From: Pedobacter sp. SYP-B3415
GTDB taxonomy: Bacteria > Bacteroidota > Bacteroidia > Sphingobacteriales > Sphingobacteriaceae
DNA length: 64,000 nt
Assembly: GCF_004138205.1 (NCBI RefSeq)
Contig: NZ_RXNQ01000003.1
Span: 62,001-126,000 of the forward strand
Reading direction: 5' to 3'
The position numbers and the translations under genes are program-made. Positions 42,981 to 50,591 of the stretch are shown piece after piece. Below the pieces are notes generated by a model that saw nothing but the letters and a program-made list of their open reading frames with translations, was not told the DNA's origin and searched no databases. Position 1 is the first letter of the stretch. Every line of letters starts with the position of its first letter.

Positions 42981-44297
42981 TTTAGGCTGTTTTATCCAGG
43001 CCGCAAGGTCAATGATTAGACCGGCGTCTACATTTGCGAGTGTCTGGTATTGAGCCACCGTACCTTTTGATGGCTGGCTGCTCAATAAATGATTCAATGT
43101 TGGATACAGCTTAAGTGTTACGTTTTTCTTTTTCCCAAGCGCCGATTCCCATAGTTTGTAATCGGTGTCAGAAACCTGGAAGTCATTTCCACCCTGAAGA
43201 ATAAATATCCGCTGCTTCGCATTTTTTGCGGCCGCAACCTGATCAAAACTATTTAAATCAGCCCAGTACGATGCAGGCAGACCAAGAATTGAGGAATCAG
43301 GCTTCATGGTGCCAACTTTTGTGATCCGGCTGTGTTCAACTTCACCAAGCGCTTTCTGCAAACGCTCTTTTCCTTCTGCAGTCGTATCGTTTGAAAGCGA
43401 ATAAGCATACCTGTTTTGATCGGCAATAACATCTGTCAGTTTTCTGGCGGGTGCCGCTGCCAGGATCAGGCCTTTGAGATCAGGAACGATCGTACCGATG
43501 CGCGGCGCGAGCATACCGCCAAGGCTGTGACCAAGCAGATAAACCTGTTTCGGATCAGCACCTGCTACCGTCTTCGCCATGTTAATGGCAGCTACAGCAT
43601 CATCGATAACTTCTTCTTTAACGGTAAAGGCGCCCCCAAATTCGTTCTGGTATATCAGTGTGCGCTTTACATAACGAATACTGCCTATGCCTTTGCTGGC
43701 CAGACCTGCAGCCAGGTCTTTAAAGGGTTTGTTCGGACCAACGGTCTCATCCATATCGCCGGGACCACTGCCATGTACCATGACAACTATCGGAAAACGG
43801 CTAACATTTTTAGGCGTGGTAATCACCGCAGCCAGCTGATGCCCGGGCGTTTGCACGTAAACCTGTTGCTCTTTATAGCTGGCGGTATCGGCATACGCCG
43901 GAAGCCTGTATGCAGCCGATGCAGATTTCGGTTGCAGGAAAAGTCCTACGATTTTGTTTGTTTTATTGAACACAACCATAAAGTTCTGCTCGCCGCGTTC
44001 AAACTTTCCGTTCACCGTTACAACGAAATACTCATTCTGAACCCGGCTTTGGATTGCGTCGGCAGACTGGGCCTTGCCAATATCGGCAACCATCCGTGTC
44101 CAAAGCTCCTGAAGATTGGCTTCTGTAATTTTGGTTTGAACGCTTTCATCAAAAAATGCATGGGCTTCTTTGTACTTTTCCTCTCGCATGCGATCAAAAA
44201 ACTCATTGGCGCTGTTAAACAGCGCAATAACGCTTTGCGCAGAAGACACGGTTGTCAGGCTTGCAAAGACAAGCATCAGCAGAAAAAACTTCTTCAT
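42978..44297 (-). CDS. Secreted alpha/beta hydrolase with DUF3887 domain
   Basis: 439 aa from MKKFFLLMLVF at 44297; the frame to 44300 would use TTG. A signal peptide ends near SSAQS. A DUF3887-type NTF2-like domain (ANEFFDRMREEKYKEAHAFFDESVQ) covers about residues 25-125. The hydrolase follows, with VMVHGSGPGD as oxyanion region, the nucleophile elbow LLGHSLGGML near residue 258, the acid region GGNDFQVS and the His in LNHLL. It is probably a periplasmic esterase. Confidence 0.92.
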   Translation of the reverse strand: MKKFFLLMLVFASLTTVSSAQSVIALFNSANEFFDRMREEKYKEAHAFFDESVQTKITEANLQELWTRMVADIGKAQSADAIQSRVQNEYFVVTVNGKFERGEQNFMVVFNKTNKIVGLFLQPKSASAAYRLPAYADTASYKEQQVYVQTPGHQLAAVITTPKNVSRFPIVVMVHGSGPGDMDETVGPNKPFKDLAAGLASKGIGSIRYVKRTLIYQNEFGGAFTVKEEVIDDAVAAINMAKTVAGADPKQVYLLGHSLGGMLAPRIGTIVPDLKGLILAAAPARKLTDVIADQNRYAYSLSNDTTAEGKERLQKALGEVEHSRITKVGTMKPDSSILGLPASYWADLNSFDQVAAAKNAKQRIFILQGGNDFQVSDTDYKLWESALGKKKNVTLKLYPTLNHLLSSQPSKGTVAQYQTLANVDAGLIIDLAAWIKQPK

Positions 44298-44495
44298 CAA
44301 AAATCAGGTTGTTTGAATGCTAAAGTTAACAGGAATTTATTGAAAATTAAAGACTTCGAAACCCGGTGTGCAGATCACCAACGATGGACAATCGTCATTA
44401 CTTTGTAAAACACATAAAATCAAAACTTTTTTCTATACCATCTAAAACAAACCGGTCTCCGGCGGTGTCTTTACGGTATAACTTCCAGATATTTT

Positions 44496-44699
44496 ATGCA
44501 AAGCATCCTACTTACGAACATCGAAGAGAAAGAAATCGCAGCCATTCAGCTTCCTGTACTTGATTTGTTAACCGACCGCCGGGCAGACAGCCTTCCTGGT
44601 CTGACAGAACGCAAGCAGATTCAGAGTAGCGTGAATCTTTCAAACGACCGCCCAAACAACACGCTGAGGGCCATTTTAAGAAAAACTAACTTATTATAA
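44496..44699 (+). CDS. Small hypothetical protein
   Basis: 67 aa (MQSILLTNIEEKEIAAIQLP to ILRKTNLL), mostly helical and charged, with no Cys and no signal. It has a clean terminator five bases after the stop, which supports it as a transcribed unit. No family was recognised. Confidence 0.5.
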   Translation: MQSILLTNIEEKEIAAIQLPVLDLLTDRRADSLPGLTERKQIQSSVNLSNDRPNNTLRAILRKTNLL

Positions 44700-44703
44700 A
44701 AAG

Positions 44704-44733
44704 AACCGCCGCTAAAACGGCGGTTTTTTTTTG
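44704..44733 (+). terminator. Terminator of the small gene
   Basis: AACCGCCG (44704-44711), six-base loop, CGGCGGTT (44718-44725), followed by a run of T. Confidence 0.85.
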
Positions 44734-44779
44734 CCTGTCCTGCCTCCTCCCACACCTTACCACGTTGGAAAAATAATCA

Positions 44780-44824
44780 GCAACAAAATTGCATTTAACA
44801 AATTTTAGATGCAATTTTGTTGCA
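44780..44824. promoter_or_regulatory. Candidate double Zur/Fur-type operator
   Basis: GCAACAAAATTGCAT (44780-44794) is repeated as its exact reverse complement ATGCAATTTTGTTGC (44809-44823), 14 bases apart. The right arm reads TGCAA-N5-TTGCA and the left is nearly so, meaning each arm is itself a dyad box. It ends four bases before the first gene of the metal-uptake locus, where a zinc- or iron-loaded Fur-family repressor would act. The Zur assignment is inferred from the downstream genes. Confidence 0.65.
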
Positions 44825-44827
44825 CAA

Positions 44828-45178
44828 ATGAATCGCGGTCCGAAAAATATCAGAAATACCAGCCAGCGCACACTTGCCGTGTTGTTGCTTCTGATTTTTG
44901 TCCTGCTGACCGGGATTCGCGGATTGCACTACCATGATTCCGTCCACAAACCAGCTGCCAGCGAGCTGAGCTATGCAGTTGCCGACAGCTGCGACGTTTG
45001 TGATTTTCTTGGTCACCACAACTTTAAAGATTTTGATCTACCGCCTGCATTGCTGATGCCCGAAGTGCCCGCGCTTCCATCAGGCGTACCCGCAGGTAGT
45101 TATATCGGGATTTATAAGTTTACACTTCAGGGCTTTTCAAATAAAGGTCCGCCCTGCCCCCTTTCCTTCTCCGCTTAA
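44828..45178 (+). CDS. Small membrane-anchored His/Cys-containing protein
   Basis: 116 aa from MNRGPKNIRN at 44828. One hydrophobic helix or signal (TLAVLLLLIFVLLTG) lies near residues 14-30. The following segment has potential metal ligands: LHYHDSVHK, SCDVCDFLGHHNF. The tail is Pro-rich. It is the first gene behind the double operator and ends 49 bases before the TonB receptor. It resembles DUF2946-type small envelope proteins of metal loci, a tentative match. Confidence 0.65.
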   Translation: MNRGPKNIRNTSQRTLAVLLLLIFVLLTGIRGLHYHDSVHKPAASELSYAVADSCDVCDFLGHHNFKDFDLPPALLMPEVPALPSGVPAGSYIGIYKFTLQGFSNKGPPCPLSFSA

Positions 45179-45227
45179 CTAGGTTGCCGGCCGGATAATC
45201 TGCTGGCTGTATTTTTCTCTTTTTTTC

Positions 45228-47621
45228 ATGAAGTATTTTGTATTGCTGCTGTTGTGGCTGCTGCCTGCGTATGGTTTTGCGCAGCAGCTCCATATAGACG
45301 GACACGTTTTTGACGAAGACCAGGTTCCACTCGCCGGGGCAGATGTTTCCTTTGGCGACCAGCGGGTGCGCACTGATGCCGCAGGTAACTTTTTTCTGCC
45401 GCTGTCTGGCCCGGGCCGTTTCGAACTGACCTTTTCGAAGGCAGGATTCAGAACGCAGCGCCGCAGTGTCGCTGTCGGGCAGACTTCTGTACAGGTACGG
45501 GTTAGATTGCTGGCGTTGAACCGGCAGCTTAAAGATGTAAAAATACTCGGCACCCGCGATGCCCAGTTTCGTGAGCAACCCATGAACCTGCGCAGTGTCG
45601 ACGCTGGCTTCATTACCCGCAACCTCGGCGGCAGCCTGATGAAAACGCTCGAAAGGTTGCCAGGGGTAAAAACAATCGGTATCGGTTCAGGGCAATCAAA
45701 ACCACTTATTCGCGGCCTGGGTTTCAACCGTGTTGTTGTTGTAGAAAAAGGCGTCAAACATGAAGGCCAGCAATGGGGAGCAGATCATGGCCTCGAGATA
45801 GATCAGTTTGCGGCGGGCAGAGTCGACATTGTAAAGGGGGCCGCCTCCTTTTTGTATGGTTCTGATGCGATTGGCGGTGTTGTCCGCATTGAACCACCTG
45901 CTGCTCCGACGGTAAACGGCGTAAGCGGAGAGGTAACCGGGATAGCGAAAGGCAATAACAACCTGATCGGCGGCTCTGTACAAACCGCTGTTAAAGGCGA
46001 CAAATGGTTTGCTGATGGCCGCTTTAGTTACCAGGATTACGGTGACTACAAAGTGCCTGCTTCTCAGGTTAACGTCTACAACTATCCTGTCGATCTATAC
46101 CGCAACCGCCTTCGCAACACAGCCGGCGAAGAACGCGGGCTGCACCTGAATGCAGGTTATATGGACAGCACCTTCCGTTCAACTTTTTTTATCAGCAATG
46201 TCTGGAGCAAAAGCGGATTTTTTGCGAATGCCCACGGCCTCGAACCGCGCCGGGTCGACGCCACGCTGCACGATGCACGGTCAGGCGATATTCTGATGCC
46301 ATCGCAACAGGTAAACCATTTTAAAATCTTAAACAGGTCCAGCTGGCAAACGGGCAAACAGTTATTTGAAGCCGAACTTGGTTTCCAGCGCAATTTCAGA
46401 CAGGAACACAGTATGTACGTTAATCATGGTTACATGCCGCCCGCCTATCCTGCCGATATGACCATTTCTCCGGCTCTTGAGCGGCAGTTTGACAAGTATG
46501 TGTACTCTTTTAATCTGCGCAATACACTCGCCTTTGAACACCATAGCCTGACGGTCGGCCTGAATACCGAAAATCAGCGCAACAGCATCAGCGGATGGAG
46601 TTTCCTGGTACCGGCTTTTCGTCAGTTCAGTGCCGGTCTGTTTGCGGTCGATAACTACAGGCTTAGCAGTAAACTGCTGCTGCAGACTGCTATCCGTTAT
46701 GATCATGTGAACTTCAGAAGTTTCGCTTACCGGGATTGGTTCAGCACGCCGCTCGCCGCCGGCGGACAGGAGAACCTGACACGCGCCGAAGCGTTCGGAC
46801 GTAATTTCAGCAGCCTGACCTGGTCTGCGGGACTAAATTACAGTCCGATGCCATTTTTCGCCCGATTCAACATCGGCAAAAGCTTCCGGGTGCCTATTGC
46901 AAAAGAGCTTGCGGCAAACGGCGTCAACTACCATTATTTTAGCTATGAACGCGGTAATCCGGAACTCGCACCCGAACAGTCTTACCAGGCGGATGCCGGA
47001 ATAGGCTGGAAAGACGATGCCTGGGACATTACACTCAGTCCTTACCTGAACTATTTTTCAAATTACATCTATTTAAACCCGACACCGTTTCACGACTATG
47101 ACTACGGTGCCGGCAACCAGATCTTTGCTTACACACAAAGCCGCGTGTTGCGTTATGGCCTGGAACTGGAACTGAGCAGGAAACTGGGAGGCGGCCGCAG
47201 CGTTGAATTGCTGGGTGAGTACCTTTACGCCCGCCAGCTCTCAGGCGATAAGAAAGGCTTCACGCTCCCCTTTTCGCCGCCGCCATCGGTTCTGTTCTCT
47301 GCAACACAGGCATTCCGCTCCGGTCGCTGGCTTCAAAATGCCTTCGTTTCGGCCGACTACCGGCTCACGGCAGCACAAAACAACATCGTCCCGCCTGAAC
47401 GGAAGACGCCTTCATCCGGCGTAGCCGATTTACGCGCGGGTGCTACGCTGCTTGCGGGAAGACAGCCTGTAAATCTCAATCTCCAGATCCGGAATCTTCT
47501 GAACACGAAATACTTCGTTCATACGAGTTTCTACAGACTCATTGACTTGCCTGAGATGGGCCGCGACATCGTGCTCAGTATCAGCATGCCTTTCGGACAT
47601 CATCAGAAAAAAAACAACTAA
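45228..47621 (+). CDS. TonB-dependent receptor, probable metal (zinc) uptake
   Basis: 797 aa. A signal peptide ends near GFAQQ. A carboxypeptidase-regulatory-like domain (HIDGHVFDEDQVPLAGADVSF) covers about residues 20-105. The plug follows, with LERLPGVKTIGIGSGQSKPLIRGLGFNRVVVVEKGVKHEGQQWGADHGLEIDQF and VKGAASFLYGSDAIGGVV. A barrel completes it, with C-terminal SISMPFG. No SusD partner is present. The HEGQQWGADHGLEID plug segment resembles ZnuD-like receptors. The His-rich lipoproteins that follow support zinc as substrate. Confidence 0.93.
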   Translation: MKYFVLLLLWLLPAYGFAQQLHIDGHVFDEDQVPLAGADVSFGDQRVRTDAAGNFFLPLSGPGRFELTFSKAGFRTQRRSVAVGQTSVQVRVRLLALNRQLKDVKILGTRDAQFREQPMNLRSVDAGFITRNLGGSLMKTLERLPGVKTIGIGSGQSKPLIRGLGFNRVVVVEKGVKHEGQQWGADHGLEIDQFAAGRVDIVKGAASFLYGSDAIGGVVRIEPPAAPTVNGVSGEVTGIAKGNNNLIGGSVQTAVKGDKWFADGRFSYQDYGDYKVPASQVNVYNYPVDLYRNRLRNTAGEERGLHLNAGYMDSTFRSTFFISNVWSKSGFFANAHGLEPRRVDATLHDARSGDILMPSQQVNHFKILNRSSWQTGKQLFEAELGFQRNFRQEHSMYVNHGYMPPAYPADMTISPALERQFDKYVYSFNLRNTLAFEHHSLTVGLNTENQRNSISGWSFLVPAFRQFSAGLFAVDNYRLSSKLLLQTAIRYDHVNFRSFAYRDWFSTPLAAGGQENLTRAEAFGRNFSSLTWSAGLNYSPMPFFARFNIGKSFRVPIAKELAANGVNYHYFSYERGNPELAPEQSYQADAGIGWKDDAWDITLSPYLNYFSNYIYLNPTPFHDYDYGAGNQIFAYTQSRVLRYGLELELSRKLGGGRSVELLGEYLYARQLSGDKKGFTLPFSPPPSVLFSATQAFRSGRWLQNAFVSADYRLTAAQNNIVPPERKTPSSGVADLRAGATLLAGRQPVNLNLQIRNLLNTKYFVHTSFYRLIDLPEMGRDIVLSISMPFGHHQKKNN

Positions 47622-47622
47622 C

Positions 47623-48465
47623 ATGAAATATAATCAGCTAATCGTATTGTTTTGTGCGCTCATTTTTCTTGGCGCCTGCAAAAAGCAGCCAGGTACAGAC
47701 GCTGCGAAGCCGGAAGTGACCGGATTGGAAATAGGCAGCGGCAACGAGCGCAAAGCCTATATAGGCAAAGACTTTCATTTTGAAGCGCAGGTTACCGCGG
47801 CGGTCAGGATCGCGGCTACGGGCATTTCCATCGCCCAAAAAAGTGGCGTACAATACAGTGCACCGTGGAAAATGGATCTTGACTGGGCTGAATTCAGGGG
47901 TGTAAAAAATACAACGATACACAAGCATTTCAGCATTCCCACCACCGCGCCCGCAGGCCGCTATGACTTCACCTTTTTCGTTCGCGATGAGAACGGCACT
48001 GAAACCAGGATGACTGAAGAACTGTCGATCCTGAACCCTGCCGACCAGGAGGTACAGCCGGAAATTATGGTAGTTCAGGGTCCGGCCTCAAGCCAAACGT
48101 TTCAGAAAGACGAACCGATTGCACTCAATGTGAATATAACAGGAACGCAGGATGACGGACAGTTTTATGCCGTGTTAATCAGTCAGGCCTCAAATCATTA
48201 CCCAGAGCTGATCAGCCAGGTAGATGCCGGCAAGGCAATCGTTGTTGCCGATGCTTTACATACCAATCTGGCAAAAGGCAGCCCTTTTTCAGTATCTGCA
48301 AGTCTTGCTGTCGGGGCAGCGGCCGATAACAAAAAACCATCAGGCACACCGGTTAACGGTTCGCGTAACTGGCAGTCGGGTAACTATACCCTGGTACTGC
48401 TGTATACAAACTCAACGCATGGCATTCACGCATATAAAAGCATTCCCATTCGCATACAACTCTGA
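47623..48465 (+). CDS. DUF4625-type lipoprotein
   Basis: 280 aa from MKYNQLIVLFC at 47623, one base after the receptor stop. The lipobox LGACKK is near residue 17. Two Ig-like beta domains follow: residues about 35-140 (IGKDFHFEAQVTAAVRIAATGISI to APAGRYDFTFFVRDENG) match DUF4625, and a second beta domain spans about 150-280. It is likely anchored in the outer membrane as an accessory to the receptor. Confidence 0.8.
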   Translation: MKYNQLIVLFCALIFLGACKKQPGTDAAKPEVTGLEIGSGNERKAYIGKDFHFEAQVTAAVRIAATGISIAQKSGVQYSAPWKMDLDWAEFRGVKNTTIHKHFSIPTTAPAGRYDFTFFVRDENGTETRMTEELSILNPADQEVQPEIMVVQGPASSQTFQKDEPIALNVNITGTQDDGQFYAVLISQASNHYPELISQVDAGKAIVVADALHTNLAKGSPFSVSASLAVGAAADNKKPSGTPVNGSRNWQSGNYTLVLLYTNSTHGIHAYKSIPIRIQL

Positions 48466-48473
48466 CATATATC

Positions 48474-48944
48474 ATGAAAAAAACAACTAAACTCCTGATC
48501 CCGCTGGCCTGTCTGATCCTGGCCGGATGCAGTAAAGATGAAACACCGGTAGACACGACATATCCCGTGATCGACCTGGCTTACCAGGGAGCGTCACCGC
48601 AGCAATGCGGCACCTTTACCCGTGGCCAGAAGATCAGTTTCAAAGCACGTTTCTCTGACAACGTAGCACTTGGCTCTTACAGCATAGATGTTCATCATAA
48701 TTTCGACCACCACAGTCATAGCACCGAAGTGAACGATTGTGCGCTTGAACCTAAAAAAACTGCCGTTAAACCCTACCTGTTGATTAGAAATTTCCCTATT
48801 GAAGGGAGCCCTGCAAGTTATGAAGCTGTCACTGAATTTGACATTCCTGCTGATGCAGATCCGGGCGATTACCATTTTCTGGTACGCCTTACCGACCGTG
48901 AAGGCTGGCAGACGCTAAAGGGAATCAGTATAAAAATTAAGTAA
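48474..48944 (+). CDS. DUF4625 lipoprotein with His cluster
   Basis: 156 aa, lipobox LAGCSK near residue 20. It is a complete DUF4625 domain: TYPVIDLAYQGASPQQCGTFTRGQKISFKARFSD, VHHNFDHHSHSTEVNDC, FDIPADADPGDYHFLVRLTDREGWQ. The five-His run HHNFDHHSH and paired Cys suggest metal binding. It lies 8 bases after the first DUF4625 gene. A role in capturing zinc at the cell surface is inferred. Confidence 0.88.
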   Translation: MKKTTKLLIPLACLILAGCSKDETPVDTTYPVIDLAYQGASPQQCGTFTRGQKISFKARFSDNVALGSYSIDVHHNFDHHSHSTEVNDCALEPKKTAVKPYLLIRNFPIEGSPASYEAVTEFDIPADADPGDYHFLVRLTDREGWQTLKGISIKIK

Positions 48945-48962
48945 AAAATAAAAACCCAAATC

Positions 48963-50207
48963 ATGTTTAACAAACACAACCTAAAGAAAATTGCGCTTTT
49001 CGCGCTGCTGGCCGGCAGTTTCGCTGCCTGTAAAAAAGATCCGGCTGATCCCGATGATCATGACCATGATGACCATGGTAAAGAATTTAAGTATGTACGG
49101 GTGCTTGTGAGCGACGAAAGCAGTGCCAAACTTACCCAGATTGATCCGTTTGCAGCCGCCATTACCAGTTATGACGGCAAATTCCCGCTGGCAAATCTCT
49201 ATGCTACGGCTTCCGGTCGTTATGCTGCTGTTCTCTATGGTGCCAACAACCTGGTTGAGGTATTTGACACGGGCCTTCAATCGCATGAGGACCATGTTGA
49301 CGTGGCCAACAATCCGAAGTGGGCAGCCATTACAGCATCAGGCATTAAACCCACCCATTTTAAAAGTGACGGTGCAGAGTCGCTGATTTTTAATGATGGC
49401 GACGGTACACTAAGTGTAGGCAATGAAGCAGATTTTAATACTGCCGGTGCCAGGTTTACAACTGTTAACGCCGGCTTATTGCCGCATCATGGTGCGATGG
49501 CACAATTCGGGAACGGAACCTATGCGGTCACCGTAGCCGCAGCCCAGGGCGCTTCGCCTACACGCGTAAAGGTGATCAATAAAACCGGTGCGCAGGTTCA
49601 TGCTTCAACGCTCGAAACAGGGGCGATTCACGGTAACGCCACCGACGGCTCAAATGCGGTTTTTGGTGCGTTCACAAACTCGGCGAACACAGCCGGAGGA
49701 GCACTTGTCGTAAGACAAACCGGCGAACAGCGCATGATCCCTAATCCTGATGGCTTTGGCGCATTCAGATTGGGAACCATCCTGTACGCAAAATCAGCTA
49801 AGAAGTTTATCGGTTACGCTGCAACCAAGGGCGCTTACATGATTGATCTTGTTAACAACAGGATGACAACGATATACAGCGGTACCGATGCGATTCAGTG
49901 CAAAACGGACTATGCAGGCAAAAACCTGTTTGTACTTTCGCTTGACGGCAAACTTCGCATTTATGACCTCAGCAGCGGCGCGCTGAAAAAAGAAGGTCAG
50001 GCCATTGGTGCCACTCCGGCAGCAGACACCTACAAACCTGTGCTTGAGGCAACAGCAAGATATGCATACGTTGCAGTTCCTTCGGCCGGTGAAGTGCATC
50101 AGATCGACCTGGAAAACTTCAGCAATGTAATAAAACACAAGGTGAGTGCACGCCCGGTTCGCCTGGCCGTGCTTGGTTTCGAGAACAGCGAATCTCACGA
50201 CCACTAG
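48963..50207 (+). CDS. His-rich beta-propeller lipoprotein (AztD-like)
   Basis: 414 aa, lipobox FAACKK near residue 22, then a flexible acidic/His stretch DPDDHDHDDHGKEF. The rest is a seven-bladed-type propeller by repeat pattern (YVRVLVSDESSAKLTQID, GRYAAVLYGANNLVEVFD, ATARYAYVAVPSAGEVHQIDLENF). Further His lie at HEDH, LPHHG, AIHGN and the C-terminal ESHDH. The architecture recalls the AztD zinc metallochaperone, a beta-propeller with a His-rich loop. It is the last gene of the locus, before a strong terminator. Confidence 0.8.
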   Translation: MFNKHNLKKIALFALLAGSFAACKKDPADPDDHDHDDHGKEFKYVRVLVSDESSAKLTQIDPFAAAITSYDGKFPLANLYATASGRYAAVLYGANNLVEVFDTGLQSHEDHVDVANNPKWAAITASGIKPTHFKSDGAESLIFNDGDGTLSVGNEADFNTAGARFTTVNAGLLPHHGAMAQFGNGTYAVTVAAAQGASPTRVKVINKTGAQVHASTLETGAIHGNATDGSNAVFGAFTNSANTAGGALVVRQTGEQRMIPNPDGFGAFRLGTILYAKSAKKFIGYAATKGAYMIDLVNNRMTTIYSGTDAIQCKTDYAGKNLFVLSLDGKLRIYDLSSGALKKEGQAIGATPAADTYKPVLEATARYAYVAVPSAGEVHQIDLENFSNVIKHKVSARPVRLAVLGFENSESHDH

Positions 50208-50235
50208 TTTTTTACCAATCCTTTCTTTAATTGTT

Positions 50236-50266
50236 CCCCGGCAGCTTCGTACTGCCGGGGTTTTTT
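50236..50266 (+). terminator. Terminator of the metal-uptake operon
   Basis: CCCCGGCAG (50236-50244), loop CTTCGTA, CTGCCGGGG (50252-50260), then TTTTTT. The stem is a perfect nine pairs. Confidence 0.92.
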
Positions 50267-50322
50267 ATTTTTACAATACCCGCCCGGATGTCGGAGTCAT
50301 AAAAACCAAAAGTTCCTGACGC

Positions 50323-50391
50323 ATAAAAGCCCTGACATCCATCAAGGCTCTTAGTAACTAACCAAACTAATAAATACTAACCAAATATTTA
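50323..50391 (-). ncRNA. Candidate small RNA complementary to SusC-type leaders
   Basis: On the minus strand a promoter (TTG at 50422-50424, 17-base gap, TAGCTTTG at 50397-50404) is followed by a body of about 70 nt and a terminator stem AGCCTTGA/TCAGGGCT (50328-50349) with TTTTAT. The body carries UUUGGUUAGU twice. Its reverse complement, ACTAACCAAA, closely matches the untranslated leader of SusC at 10627-10651 (ten contiguous bases AACTAACCAA). No open frame fits inside. The RNA and its pairing are predictions. Confidence 0.5.
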
Positions 50392-50396
50392 CGCTG

Positions 50397-50424
50397 CAAA
50401 GCTACGTGTGCCTTATAAAGACAA
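50397..50424 (-). promoter_or_regulatory. Promoter of the candidate small RNA
   Basis: Minus strand: TTG (50422-50424), 17 bases, TAGCTTTG (50397-50404), fitting TAnnTTTG. It reads away from the metal-uptake operon's terminator side and into the candidate small RNA. Confidence 0.5.
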
Positions 50425-50591
50425 TGTTAACGAAACATGAATTTGCGTTCCTCAGATCAAATCCTGAAACCATCGCGGCATCCGGTTCATTGCACGTCTG
50501 GCCATATGCGAACATTCGGAAAACAAGCCGGGGTCTTACAGAATAAGAGCATATATAAATGAGCTCTACTTTTCCCGGTTCACGGCCGCCA

